The notes: generated from the sequence alone by a model not told the origin. 19,926 bases of DNA from Desulfobacteraceae bacterium (GCA_002899795.1 PPDG01000118.1:1-19926); one strand, 5' to 3'. Shown: positions 1-8,368, counted from the first letter of the stretch. A program made the numbers and translations.

Positions 1-645
1 CCCGTAGTCCGCCTGAGGCGGACGGGGTTAGCGAGCGAACTACAATAAAATGGAATCTCTTCCTTACATTTCGAATCCCGCTTTAGCGGGACAGGCAGCT
101 TCAATTTGCTAGCGTTTTGCATAAGGTCTTATTTTTTGCTATAAGTGCCCGTACGAATGGGGCCAAGCTTGTCTTTTGACAAAGTGTATTAGATTTTAAA
201 CCGTCTCAAACTCGCCCATAACGCCCTGAAACAGTGATGCCTTCGACATTTAGCCCGGATATTTCATGAATTGCTGTCGCGAGACCACGAAGATGGGCGT
301 GCCACCGGGCAACCGTCCCGCGGTACCGCGGGATTGGTGCCGAGGCGTACCTGAACGGTACGTCGCAGGGTCCGACACCCGAGGACGCCAGGCTTCCGGC
401 TCGTAGAGCCTACAGCTCGGAGAGAAGGACGGCCATATCCGTGGTCGCAGCAAGTAATTCATGAAATATCCGGGCTAAAATCTGGCGGTTTTCTCTATGG
501 TCAAAGGTGGGCTATGAGAGGAAAAAACTCGCTGAATTGAAGCGCCCTGCAGTCCCGCCAAGGCGGGACAGGGAATCTTCGAAATGTAAGGAAGTGATTC
601 CATTTTATTGTAGTTCGCTCGCTAACCCCGCAGCAAGCTGCGGGG
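1..645. repeat. Outer inverted-repeat element, non-coding
   Basis: Positions 23-75 and 578-630 are reverse complements over 53 bp with one mismatch (position 57). A looser match continues inward to about 106 / 534, where both arms carry a small hairpin of type tcccgc-loop-gcggga (76-90 and 553-568) followed by gcttcaatt on the sense of the left arm. Each arm is capped outside by a GC hairpin: gtccgcc/ggcggac at 7-23 and ccccgcagc/gctgcgggg at 626-645. Open frames across this stretch (for example 507-848 plus) run through the palindromes and resemble no protein family, so I do not call a gene. The whole looks like a repeat or the remnant of a non-autonomous mobile element, interrupted in the middle by a second element at 249-479. 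Confidence 0.75.
249..479. mobile_element. Inner 231-bp palindromic MITE-like element
   Basis: The ends 249-272 and 456-479 are perfect 24-bp inverted repeats (motif ttagcccggatatttcat). Pairing continues inward after small bulges: 273-276 with 448-451 and 283-289 (gaccacg) with 440-446. The core is GC-rich and heavily self-complementary: a 16-bp perfect palindrome at 317-332 (cccgcggtaccgcggg), an 8-bp stem at 344-351 / 357-364 with a 5-base loop, and a 4-bp stem at 368-371 / 377-380. This would fold as one long stem carrying several hairpins in either DNA or RNA. A 70-codon minus-strand frame fills the core but has no recognisable domain and is dictated by the palindromes. It is best read as a MITE-like insertion or a structured RNA. 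The family is not identified. Confidence 0.65.
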
Positions 646-729
646 AATGCGCTCGCTGTAGCATTTTCAGGTACATTCATACCGCAGTTTGTTCTTCCCC
701 GGCTGATATTCTTTCACTATCTTTTCTGT

Positions 730-1413
730 CTAGTCGTCCTCCAAATCCAATTCCAGATCATCGACAGCCCCTTTTTTCTTGCCACCCTCCTCAGAATCAA
801 GGTGACCTTCGAGTTCCTTGGCAAGTGCGGAGAGGTCATCTTCGTTGAGGTCCAGTCCAAGAGCATCTCCTTGATCAGCCGATGCAGGCTCCGAAGTCAA
901 AACCTCTTCGAGATCGGCAAAATCGTCGGCTGAAGACTCATCCTCCTCAAATTCCAGCCCCAAAAATCCATCATCTTCTTCAGCCGGGCCCGCATCCTCA
1001 CCGCTCAACTCCGCGAGATCACCCAGTTGCAACTCTTCGACTGCCGCATCTCCCAAGGCCGACGCCTCGATGGTCTCCAGGTCGTCCAAGGGAATCTCAC
1101 TCAGACTTAGTTCATCAGAAGAGCCTGCGCCGGTTGCTCCCGCCTCCTCTAGCATATCGATAGATCCCTCTGGGGCAAGGGGCTCACCCATATCCAATCC
1201 CCCCAACTCTATCTCAGTCTCTTGAGTAAAGCTGAGATCTTGTTGGACACCACCGCCTTGCATCTCCCCTACCAAACTGCCGAGGAGAAAAGGCACTTCT
1301 GGCCTGAAATCCATTAAATTAAGTTCATTTCGATCCGCCGAAAGGTCTCTGCTGCATTTCATACAGTTATCCAGGTGATCAAAACTGACATTGCCGCACT
1401 TAGGGCATTTCAT
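730..1413 (-). CDS. Zinc-ribbon protein with long acidic tail
   Basis: This 227-residue protein starts with a zinc ribbon of the CPKCG type (Cys3, Cys6, Cys17, Cys20), followed by a long Asp/Glu/Leu-rich stretch with repeated DLxxL/LGDL-like runs that is probably disordered. It ends in a short basic patch (GGKKK) and a final acidic run. The start at 1413 was chosen because AAGGAGG lies just upstream and the ribbon begins at residue 3; longer starts (TTG at 1455, ATG at 1431) would only add a Gly-rich leader. The protein is cytoplasmic by appearance, with no signal or membrane segment. It follows rsmE after a 112-bp gap and ends with TAG. Function is unknown. Similar N-terminal ribbons occur in many Deltaproteobacterial proteins of unassigned role; binding to nucleic acid or protein is only a guess. 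Confidence 0.8.
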   Translation of the reverse strand: MKCPKCGNVSFDHLDNCMKCSRDLSADRNELNLMDFRPEVPFLLGSLVGEMQGGGVQQDLSFTQETEIELGGLDMGEPLAPEGSIDMLEEAGATGAGSSDELSLSEIPLDDLETIEASALGDAAVEELQLGDLAELSGEDAGPAEEDDGFLGLEFEEDESSADDFADLEEVLTSEPASADQGDALGLDLNEDDLSALAKELEGHLDSEEGGKKKGAVDDLELDLEDD

Positions 1414-1525
1414 GGCACCCTCCTTATACATCCCCCCCCACCTGCCGGGGAACAACGGCTTGGTGGAGTGGGAGTATGTTTTTTCTCAGCCTTTGTGAGG
1501 CAGTATAGCCGAAGCGGACCACAGG

Positions 1526-2281
1526 TCAAGGTAAAAGACCCAAGTCACCCAGCTCGTATTGTAGCAGGCTAATTACTGTAATTGCAGCAGTTTCCGTCCT
1601 CAGTACACGCTGGCCTAAGGAAACACACTGGAAACCAGCAGCAGTAGCCCGCTCAACCTCATTTGCTGAAAATCCTCCTTCTGGACCTATAAGTACACAA
1701 GCCTGACGGCTTCCCGCTTGCTCTGTAAGGGCCGTCCTCAGGCTGCCACTCTCCTCCTCTTCCCAGCAAATTAGCTTCAGCCCTGTTTCTTTCTGGTTCG
1801 CAAGTAACCGGGGAAAATCCGCCGGTGGCGATATGTGGGGAACCAGGTTGCGGCCGCTTTGTCTCGCCGCTTCCTGAGCTATGCGTTCCCACCTTTTGAG
1901 CCGGGAAGCCCCTCTCTCACCAGCGGACCATCTCTGCGCTCTTTCGGTCTTTACCGGTATTATCGCCTTCACTCCGAGCTCAGTGACTTTCTGAATAATA
2001 AGGTCCATGATGCTTGGTCGGGACAGTCCCAGTGCCAGCACTAAGTCAAGGGACGACTCCCGGTCTATCCTTGTGCCAGCCGCCACTTTGAACCGAACGA
2101 GCTGTCGCCCCACCTCCAAGATCTCTGCTGGATATTCGGTGCCACTGCCGTCGAAAAGCACAACAGCTTCGCCGACTCCCAAGCGCAAAACCCGAGTTAG
2201 GTGACGAGCCCTTTTACCCGTGACTAGCCGTTCTCCCGGGCCAAGGGCCTCACCCTCAACGAAGAAACGGCGCGGTTTCAT
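1526..2281 (-). CDS. rsmE: 16S rRNA (uracil-1498-N3)-methyltransferase RsmE
   Basis: RsmE methylates N3 of U1498 in 16S rRNA, using S-adenosylmethionine, in the decoding region of the small ribosomal subunit. The 251-residue product matches the family length. An N-terminal PUA-like part (RRFFVEG, then HLTRVLRL at 27-34) precedes a SPOUT methyltransferase domain with QSGRNLVP (141-148), the SAM-binding GPEGGFS (199-205) and the knot sequence LGQRVLRTETA (222-232). The start at 2281 (ATG) fits family N-termini, which begin close to RFFV. A TTG at 2338 would add 19 unrelated residues. The Shine-Dalgarno site is weak. An ACTTTAG-type repeat lies about 85 bp upstream. pilD lies upstream on the same strand, 276 bp away, so co-transcription is uncertain. 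Confidence 0.95.
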   Translation of the reverse strand: MKPRRFFVEGEALGPGERLVTGKRARHLTRVLRLGVGEAVVLFDGSGTEYPAEILEVGRQLVRFKVAAGTRIDRESSLDLVLALGLSRPSIMDLIIQKVTELGVKAIIPVKTERAQRWSAGERGASRLKRWERIAQEAARQSGRNLVPHISPPADFPRLLANQKETGLKLICWEEEESGSLRTALTEQAGSRQACVLIGPEGGFSANEVERATAAGFQCVSLGQRVLRTETAAITVISLLQYELGDLGLLP

Positions 2282-2365
2282 GGAAACACGTCCATTCAAC
2301 TGAGAGCACCAATGGTTGTGGTAACCGCCATTCAGCAATCAGTTAGAGACACTAGCAAGCAAGAT

Positions 2366-2397
2366 AAGTGCCTAAATTGAACGAAAGCGAGCTAAAA
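2366..2397 (-). repeat. ACTTTAG-family intergenic repeat, degenerate copy
   Basis: Read on the minus strand, this stretch contains ATTTTAGCTC, then TTTCGTTC, then ATTTAGGCAC. These are the same words, though in another order, as the better preserved copies at 9773-9815 and 18212-18283. It lies in the 276-bp gap between pilD and rsmE, upstream of rsmE and in the same orientation relative to the downstream gene as the other copies. The rest of the 2282-2557 gap shows no gene, terminator or convincing promoter. Confidence 0.5.
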
Positions 2398-2557
2398 TGG
2401 CCCACGTTATACGAGAGGCAAGCCCATAGCAATGGAGTTTCCCTCCAGAAGTTACCCCGTTTTTCAGCCAAAATCCACAAATACCCAAAGCCACGTGCGA
2501 GGCTGCTAAACAACGAGCACCTGAGCCACCTCTATTTCAGCTATCTCAGCCCAGGTT

Positions 2558-3340
2558 TTACCCCCTCAGGCTATAAAAATACCATTGAATAAGTGCCGGG
2601 CCCCAAAAAACGTAACTCATGGCACCCAGGGCCAAAAAAGGGCCAAAGGGAATCCTGGTGCCTCCCCCGCTCTTGTCTTTGAACATAAGCAGAAGCCCTA
2701 CTAAAGAACCTGCCAAAGAACTAGCAAATAAGGTATAGAGTACGCCCGGCACCCCAAGGAAGGCACCGATCATGGCCAGCAGCTTGATATCTCCACCGCC
2801 CATGCCCTCACGCTTTCTAAAGATTCGATAGCCTACTGCCACCAAGAAAAGCACTCCGCCTCCCACCAGCAGTCCGAGCAGCGATTGCCACACATTAAAA
2901 CGAGGCAGCAAGAAAGAGGCTGCCACGCCTGCAACAATTCCGGGCAGGCTAATTACATCGGGTATCGTAAAAGTATCCAGATCTATGAAAATCACGGCTA
3001 GCAGTGCTGAGAAGAAAATGAAGTAAACCCCCAGTTCCGGACTCAGTCCAAAAGTCCGAAAAAGGGCAAGGCCCATAAGGCCACTCAGTCCTTCCACCAG
3101 AAAGTATCGCGGTGAAATGCGCGTCTTGCAGCGGCGACACTTGCCTCGCAGAATCAAGTAGCTGAGCAGGGGTATATTGTCATAGAACCGAATAGCGCTT
3201 TGGCATTGAGGACAGTGAGAACCGGGCTTGATGAGCGAGGCTCCTTTGGGCAGTCTCACGATGCACACATTGAGGAAACTACCCACCGCCGCACCCACAG
3301 CAAAGACCCAAAATCCGAGAATCGTACTCGCCACATTCAT
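2558..3340 (-). CDS. pilD: Prepilin leader peptidase / N-methyltransferase (PilD/GspO type)
   Basis: This inner-membrane aspartic protease cleaves the leader of type IV prepilins or type II secretion pseudopilins and N-methylates the new N-terminus. The 260-residue protein has the full bifunctional layout. A hydrophobic N-terminus with GSFLNVCIVRLP (20-31) leads into a cytoplasmic zinc-binding loop with CPQC (43-46) and CRRC (68-71), followed by several membrane helices. The two catalytic aspartate motifs are IDLDTFTIPD (119-128) and GMGGGDIKLLAMIG (179-192). The C-terminal RIPFGPFLALG is also typical. The ATG at 3340 follows GAAGGT. topA ends 104 bp upstream on the same strand. No pilin or secretion gene lies in the window, so pilus versus secretion substrates cannot be told apart here. 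Confidence 0.95.
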   Translation of the reverse strand: MNVASTILGFWVFAVGAAVGSFLNVCIVRLPKGASLIKPGSHCPQCQSAIRFYDNIPLLSYLILRGKCRRCKTRISPRYFLVEGLSGLMGLALFRTFGLSPELGVYFIFFSALLAVIFIDLDTFTIPDVISLPGIVAGVAASFLLPRFNVWQSLLGLLVGGGVLFLVAVGYRIFRKREGMGGGDIKLLAMIGAFLGVPGVLYTLFASSLAGSLVGLLLMFKDKSGGGTRIPFGPFLALGAMSYVFWGPALIQWYFYSLRG

Positions 3341-3444
3341 ACCTTCAGCTACTCCATCCAGTGGACTCCAGCAATATTGTCTGGATCACTCTAAAGCATG
3401 AATCGTACCAAGGTTACGATTACGTCAGTGGTCAGTTGTGGTGG

Positions 3445-5853
3445 TTAATCATTTGTAGAGGGGTTTTCTTTATATCCACACGTTTTCTCCGGACAAGCCA
3501 GGTATTCTTCCCCCTTGCTGCTCCGGACCACCAGGTAAGCATTGCCGCAGGTGGGACAACCTTTGTCAACCGGTCGTGACCAGGAGATAAATCGGCACTT
3601 GGGATAACGAGTGCAGCCGTAAAATCTTTTCCCACGTTTGGACGCTCGTTCCACCAATTCCCCGTCGCACTCCGTTTGCGGACAGGCAACCCCAGTACCG
3701 ATGGGTCGAGTGTTGCGGCAACGCGGATAGTTTTCGCAGGCCAGGAAAGAGATACCCTGGCGACTTTTACGGATTACGAACCGCCCGTCGCACTTATCGC
3801 AAACTTCGTCCGTGTATTGGACAGTTTTTTCTTTCTCCTCTCCCTTTTCGTTTTGCAGCGAGCGTGTATTCTTGCACTCGGGGTACCCGGTGCAGGCCAA
3901 GAAAGGCCCAAACCGTCCATTTTTAGCTACCATGTCCCGACTGCACAATTCACATGTGCCCCGAACATCTCCTTCCGCCGCCGCCTGAATCTTGCCCTTG
4001 CTGTCTCGGGCGAAGTTCTTGCTGTTCTTGCACGTTGGATATCCGGAGCAGGAAAGAAACAATCCGTTTTTGCCCCAACGAATATGCATCTTTTTGCCGC
4101 ACTTTTCACAGTCGAGCTCTGTTGGTAGCCCCTCCCTCTTCACATCAATCATTTCTGTTTGGGCCCGTTCCACCGCCTGGTGAAACTGCTGGTAGAAGTC
4201 TTCAATCACCTGGAGCCAGCCCTGATTGCCGGTCTCCACCTGATCCAGCTTTGCCTCCATCTGGGCTGTAAAAGCCACATTCAGAACCTCTGGAAAGTTG
4301 GCAACCAGCAGGTCATTCACCAGCATCCCCAGCTCTGTTGGCTTGAATCGTCTCTTTTCCTTGATGGTATATTCCTTTTTCTGAATAACCTGCATAATAC
4401 TGGCATAGGTGCTTGGCCGGCCAATACCTTTCTCTTCCAGTTCTCTTATCAGCGAGGCTTCCGTGAAGCGCGGTGGCGGCTGGGTGAAGTGTTGTTTGGG
4501 TTCCACCTTCACCAATTTCAAAGACTTTCCCTCCTCCAGGTCTGGGAGTTTCGACTCTTCTTCCAACCCACCCTCACCGTTGTCCGAACCTTCAATGTAG
4601 ATCTGCATGAATCCGGGAAAGCGGAGCACAGTCCCGCTGGCTCGCAGCATTAGCTCACCTGCAGCAATGTGCATGATCGTCTGATCCAACTGCGCCGGGC
4701 TCATTTGACTGGCCACGAACCGTTTCCATATCAGTTCATAAAGTGCCAGTTCATCTTTCTTGAGAGAAGCCGCCATCTGTTCGGGGGTCCGAGTCACCGA
4801 GGTTGGCCGAATGGCCTCATGGGCATCCTGGGTCCCTTTGCGGCTCCGGTACACTGGGGCCTTTTTGGGAACATACTCTGTCCCCAGATTGTCCCGTATC
4901 CAGGTCCGAGCCGCCGTCACCGCCTCCTTGGCAAGCCTGGTGGAGTCTGTCCGCATATAAGTTATGAGACCCACAGCACCCTCTTTGCCCAGCTCAACTC
5001 CTTCATATAAACGCTGGGCGATGGCCATGGTCCGCTGCGCGGTGTACCTCAGCTTGCGTGCTGCCTCTTGTTGCAGGGTACTGGTAATAAACGGCGGTGC
5101 AGGGCTGCGGGTCCGTTTCTTTTTCTCAACTTTTTCTATCTGGTAGCTGGCTTGCTCGAGGACCGTCACCAACGCCGACGCCTGTTCTTGGTTGACTATT
5201 TTTACTTTCTTGCCAGCTTTTCCCCACAACCGCGCCTCAAATTGCGGCTTTACCTCCCCTTCCAACAGGGCGGTGATTGTCCAGTACTCCTCACTATCGA
5301 AAGCCAGGATTTCATGTTCCCGTTCGCATATGAGCCTGAGGGTCACTGATTGAACGCGACCGGCGCTTAGACCACGACTGATCTTGTCCCAGAGAATGGG
5401 GGAAATCTGATAGCCCACCAGCCGATCCAACAGCCTCCTGGCCAGTTGGGCCTCGAATTTCTGCTGGTGAAGTTCTCCAGGTTGCTTCAAGGCGTTCTCA
5501 ATGGCATTGCGGGTCAGTTCGTTGAAAAGAACTCGGTAAATCTCCTTTTGAGAAGAACGCAGTTCCTCGGCAATGTGCCAGGCGATGGCCTCACCCTCCC
5601 GATCAGGATCCGGGGCCAGGTAAATGCTGTCAGCTTGCGCAGCCGCTTTTCTCAGTTCGCGAATGACTTTTTCCTTGCCTTTGATTACTTGATAGTGCGG
5701 CTCGAATTTGTTCTCGATATTGATTCCCAACTCATTCGCGGGAAGATCTTTAACGTGTCCCACGGAAGCTCTAATATCGAAACGATCGCCAAGATAGCGA
5801 CTGAGAGTCCGCGCTTTGGTGGGAGATTCAACGATCAGTAGTGACTTGCCCAT
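3445..5853 (-). CDS. topA: DNA topoisomerase I (type IA) with five C-terminal zinc fingers
   Basis: TopA relaxes negatively supercoiled DNA by passing one strand through a transient break, bonded through a 5'-phosphotyrosine. The 802-residue protein begins with a Toprim domain: catalytic Glu in LLIVESPTKA (Glu9) and metal-binding DPDREGE (82-88). The active-site tyrosine is Tyr299 in GLITYMRTDSTR, and the strand-binding motif LSAGRVQSV lies at 162-170. From residue 582 there are five four-cysteine zinc modules, beginning CEKC (582), CELC, CDKC, CPQTEC and CPTC, which in this family bind single-stranded DNA. The ATG at 5853 has GAGG a few bases upstream. dprA is 176 bp upstream on the same strand, with an inverted repeat between. 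The adjacent dprA-topA order is common in bacteria. The gene looks intact. Confidence 0.97.
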   Translation of the reverse strand: MGKSLLIVESPTKARTLSRYLGDRFDIRASVGHVKDLPANELGINIENKFEPHYQVIKGKEKVIRELRKAAAQADSIYLAPDPDREGEAIAWHIAEELRSSQKEIYRVLFNELTRNAIENALKQPGELHQQKFEAQLARRLLDRLVGYQISPILWDKISRGLSAGRVQSVTLRLICEREHEILAFDSEEYWTITALLEGEVKPQFEARLWGKAGKKVKIVNQEQASALVTVLEQASYQIEKVEKKKRTRSPAPPFITSTLQQEAARKLRYTAQRTMAIAQRLYEGVELGKEGAVGLITYMRTDSTRLAKEAVTAARTWIRDNLGTEYVPKKAPVYRSRKGTQDAHEAIRPTSVTRTPEQMAASLKKDELALYELIWKRFVASQMSPAQLDQTIMHIAAGELMLRASGTVLRFPGFMQIYIEGSDNGEGGLEEESKLPDLEEGKSLKLVKVEPKQHFTQPPPRFTEASLIRELEEKGIGRPSTYASIMQVIQKKEYTIKEKRRFKPTELGMLVNDLLVANFPEVLNVAFTAQMEAKLDQVETGNQGWLQVIEDFYQQFHQAVERAQTEMIDVKREGLPTELDCEKCGKKMHIRWGKNGLFLSCSGYPTCKNSKNFARDSKGKIQAAAEGDVRGTCELCSRDMVAKNGRFGPFLACTGYPECKNTRSLQNEKGEEKEKTVQYTDEVCDKCDGRFVIRKSRQGISFLACENYPRCRNTRPIGTGVACPQTECDGELVERASKRGKRFYGCTRYPKCRFISWSRPVDKGCPTCGNAYLVVRSSKGEEYLACPEKTCGYKENPSTND

Positions 5854-5891
5854 TCATTATCCTCGATACTTTCTCTTGTTATGAGTCCGCT

Positions 5892-5982
5892 GGAGTAATG
5901 GAGTGTTGGAGTACTGGAGTAGTGCAATAAATGCTACCTCTATATGTCCCAATACTCAATTACTCCAACACACCACTACTCC
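5892..5982. repeat. Inverted TGGAGTA-type repeat between dprA and topA
   Basis: The left arm (5892-5924) is built from degenerate TGGAGTA-like units. The right arm (5950-5982) is an imperfect reverse complement, sharing tactccaacac and cactactcc. The 25-bp loop has no obvious content. No T-run follows either arm, so it is not a standard intrinsic terminator, although it could form a hairpin in a dprA-topA transcript. A short patch of the same word occurs at 19073-19095. Confidence 0.75.
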
Positions 5983-6029
5983 ATTTCCACTGTGACCCTA
6001 AATATAACAACTAAAATGAAACTGACCAG

Positions 6030-7148
6030 CTAACTGTGAAAATCTCGGGTAAAAAAAGTACCCGGGAGCTGTTTGACGAGCCCTCTGATCTCCAAACGCA
6101 ACAGCAGTTCAGCTGTTTGGGAGACGCTAAATTCTAATTGACGAGCAATGGCATCGATGTGCACAGGATCCATGCCCAGTAACTCCCAGAGCTGCTTCTC
6201 TCTTTCACTCAGCTCGGGATGTAAACTCGTCGGGGAACCTTTTCTCACCACCGCCTCAACCGGAGACCTGGCAGCGACCATGGGCAGGAGCTCTTCAATA
6301 ACATCCTCTGCTCTCTCCACCAACTTGGCCCCCTCTTTTATCAAACGGTGAGTCCCCTCAACTCCTGGCCGGTCAATGGGACCAGGTACTGCGAAAACTT
6401 GACGGCCCTGTTCCAATGCCATTCTGGCAGTAATGAGTGATCCGCTTTTTGCTGCGGCTTCCACTACCACCACACCCAAAGAGAGGCCGCTGATGATCCG
6501 GTTTCGTACTGGAAAATTCCCTGGTTCTGGTGGGGTACCCAGCGGGAATTCACTGATAATTGCTCCTGAGGCAGCAATTTGCTGCGACAACTTTAGATTT
6601 TCCGCCGGATAAACCACGTCCAGTACGGTCCCCAATACGGCTAGGGTTCTGCCTCCCCCTTTTAAGGCTCCCAGGTGGGCAGCGCTATCTATACCACGTG
6701 CCATTCCGCTCACCACGGTCCACCCCTGCCATGCCAACTCACGACAGAGCTTTTTGCAAACGTTCAGACCGTAAGCTGAGGCTTGCCGCGACCCTACCAC
6801 AGCCACTGACCGCTCATCTTCCTGTAACAGCGTGCCTTTCACATAAAAAAGAGGTGGCGGGTCCGCAATGTTCGACAAAAAGGGAGGATATTCCTCTGTG
6901 CCCCATTGAATCATGCGAATGCCTAGGGAACGCAGACGAAGCATTTCCTTTTCGGCAGTCTCTATGAGCGCTCGGGACCCAATGGCATCAATGGACCCCT
7001 TCTTCAATCCCGGAACCTGCTCCAGATGGCTCCGGCGAGCGGTGAATACTCGATCAGGGCTACCAAAACGCTGAATCAACCGGTGAAATGTCCTGGCACC
7101 AATACCCGGCACGAGAGTTAACGCCAGCCAGCCCAGATCCGCATCCAT
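6030..7148 (-). CDS. dprA: DNA-processing protein DprA
   Basis: DprA binds incoming single-stranded DNA in natural transformation and loads RecA. It is also conserved in many species not known to be competent. The 372-residue protein carries an N-terminal helix-hairpin-helix-like region (LVPGIGARTFHRLIQ at 12-26, QVPGLKK at 44-50). A Rossmann-like core follows with VAVVGSR (115-121), SGMARGID (147-154), FPVRNRIISGLS (212-223) and SGSLITA (235-241). A C-terminal winged helix (about 310-369) completes the usual long architecture. The ATG at 7148 has only a weak AGG upstream. The gene follows the LysM gene's terminator, so it probably has its own promoter, although I see none I would defend. topA lies downstream and no other competence gene is in view. 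Confidence 0.96.
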   Translation of the reverse strand: MDADLGWLALTLVPGIGARTFHRLIQRFGSPDRVFTARRSHLEQVPGLKKGSIDAIGSRALIETAEKEMLRLRSLGIRMIQWGTEEYPPFLSNIADPPPLFYVKGTLLQEDERSVAVVGSRQASAYGLNVCKKLCRELAWQGWTVVSGMARGIDSAAHLGALKGGGRTLAVLGTVLDVVYPAENLKLSQQIAASGAIISEFPLGTPPEPGNFPVRNRIISGLSLGVVVVEAAAKSGSLITARMALEQGRQVFAVPGPIDRPGVEGTHRLIKEGAKLVERAEDVIEELLPMVAARSPVEAVVRKGSPTSLHPELSEREKQLWELLGMDPVHIDAIARQLEFSVSQTAELLLRLEIRGLVKQLPGTFFTRDFHS

Positions 7149-7227
7149 ACCAAATTACCTGCAAGCTCCAGAGCTTCCCTTTTGGATTAGGGATAATGAA
7201 CCTGCATTATTCATTGAGGTTCCAATT

Positions 7228-7271
7228 AAAAAAGGGGCCATGCAAGCTGGATTCCCAGCTCCATGGCCCGC
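7228..7271 (-). terminator. Intrinsic terminator after the LysM gene
   Basis: On the minus strand, gggccatg (7269-7262) and agctgg (7260-7255) pair with ccagct (7250-7245) and catggccc (7242-7235). The loop is four bases and there is one small bulge. Six T follow at 7233-7228. This is a textbook hairpin plus U-tract, 26 bp beyond the LysM stop codon, and separates that gene from dprA. Confidence 0.9.
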
Positions 7272-7297
7272 AGGAAATGCTTATGGCGATGGGCCGA

Positions 7298-8368
7298 CTA
7301 CTCTCCGGTTATGAGCCTTACGCGCTCTCCTGGGGTAAACTCGGTCAAGGCTTTGATAACTATAGTCGCGGCTGTCTCCTGCTCCACTGCCAACACTAGC
7401 AACTCACCGATGGGTTGAATGCTGAGGACGATTTCTTCGTCCTTAGAAGTCAGTGCCTTTGGTTCTTGAAAAACTTCAAAGCGGTGTCCTGCTTTAATCT
7501 CGTCATTTGCTCCGAGATCAATGAAGACGATCTGTCGATGAGCTATGAGGAACGTCCCCCATTCTGCCAGAATGATGTTGCCCTCTATGGGTTCAGCACC
7601 TGGTTTTAGGGCGATCTCTTCAGACCTTTTCTTATAGGGCATCAACTTATCATTGGCGCTCATTTCTTGAAAAGAACTGATAACCTCAGCTTTTGCATGG
7701 TCCGGCGCCACCAGGACAACCTCTAGAACACCCAGCATTGTGTTCAGGTATCCCACGTCTTTTTTGGTGATGGGGTGTTTGAATAATAAAGAGGTTCTAA
7801 AAACGAAGAACCGCTCACCCACTTCGGGTTGGGCTCCCTCGCGGAACTGTACGTAAATCTTGTCGGCCGCACCGATCAGTGTCCTCTGACGCTTTCCACC
7901 CAGAATGAAACCCTTTCCTTCAGGCACGAAGGGGGTGATGAACCCCACCTGATCGATCTCCGAGAAGCTTATAGTGGGAACTTTGGGCGGTGGAGGTGGA
8001 GGCGGTGGCGGTGGCGTAACCTCTTCAACCACGGGTGCTTTTTCAACCACGGCTGTTTCTGCAACGGCAGTGCCTTCTTCATAGTATCTTGCCACCTCAT
8101 AATAGACTCGCAGCTCAGTGCCAGGGTAGATCCAATGAGGATTGGTGATGTGGGGGTTCATCTGCCAGACTTTGGGCCAGACCCAGGGATTGGCATAAAG
8201 GTCTTGGCAAATATCCCAAAGCGTGTCACCCTTCACAACCACATGAATATAGGTTTCTTGATCAGCCTGGCCGTAAGGAGTTGCCTCTTGAGCCCTCACG
8301 TGGGAAGTTTGCGTGAAAGCCAAGAGCAACGTGCCCACCATCAAGCAGATAAGGATTGTTCGTTTCAC
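7298..8368 (-). CDS. Secreted LysM-domain protein with proline hinge
   Basis: This is probably an envelope protein that binds peptidoglycan through LysM; the overall role is unknown. The 356 residues start with a signal peptide (basic MKR, hydrophobic 5-20, likely cleavage near VRA-Q at 26). One LysM domain follows (about 41-90, with VVKGDTLWDI, then NPWVWPKVWQMN and YPGTELRV). A Val/Glu-rich linker leads to ten consecutive prolines (119-128) and a C-terminal region of about 220 residues rich in beta-strand-like segments, which I cannot assign beyond repeated 'GxRFEVF/GERFFVF'-like stretches. The GTG start at 8368 follows a strong AGGAGAGG. It lies between secF and dprA, ends at an intrinsic terminator and has a candidate promoter upstream, so it is probably a single-gene transcript. 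Confidence 0.9.
   Translation of the reverse strand: MKRTILICLMVGTLLLAFTQTSHVRAQEATPYGQADQETYIHVVVKGDTLWDICQDLYANPWVWPKVWQMNPHITNPHWIYPGTELRVYYEVARYYEEGTAVAETAVVEKAPVVEEVTPPPPPPPPPPKVPTISFSEIDQVGFITPFVPEGKGFILGGKRQRTLIGAADKIYVQFREGAQPEVGERFFVFRTSLLFKHPITKKDVGYLNTMLGVLEVVLVAPDHAKAEVISSFQEMSANDKLMPYKKRSEEIALKPGAEPIEGNIILAEWGTFLIAHRQIVFIDLGANDEIKAGHRFEVFQEPKALTSKDEEIVLSIQPIGELLVLAVEQETAATIVIKALTEFTPGERVRLITGE

Noticed and set aside
250..462. A 70-residue minus-strand frame within the inner palindromic element
   Set aside because: The codons are dictated by the palindromes, there is no recognisable family or ribosome site, and the element folds better as structure.
626..645. Strong GC hairpin as terminator for the zinc-ribbon gene
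   Set aside because: No T-run follows the stem on the minus strand, and it is part of the outer repeat.
507..848. A 113-residue plus-strand frame
   Set aside because: It runs through the inverted-repeat arm and then antisense through the end of the zinc-ribbon gene, with no domain or ribosome site.
3927..4128. Frames antisense to the topA zinc-finger region
   Set aside because: They are opposite-strand shadows of a well-supported topA coding sequence.
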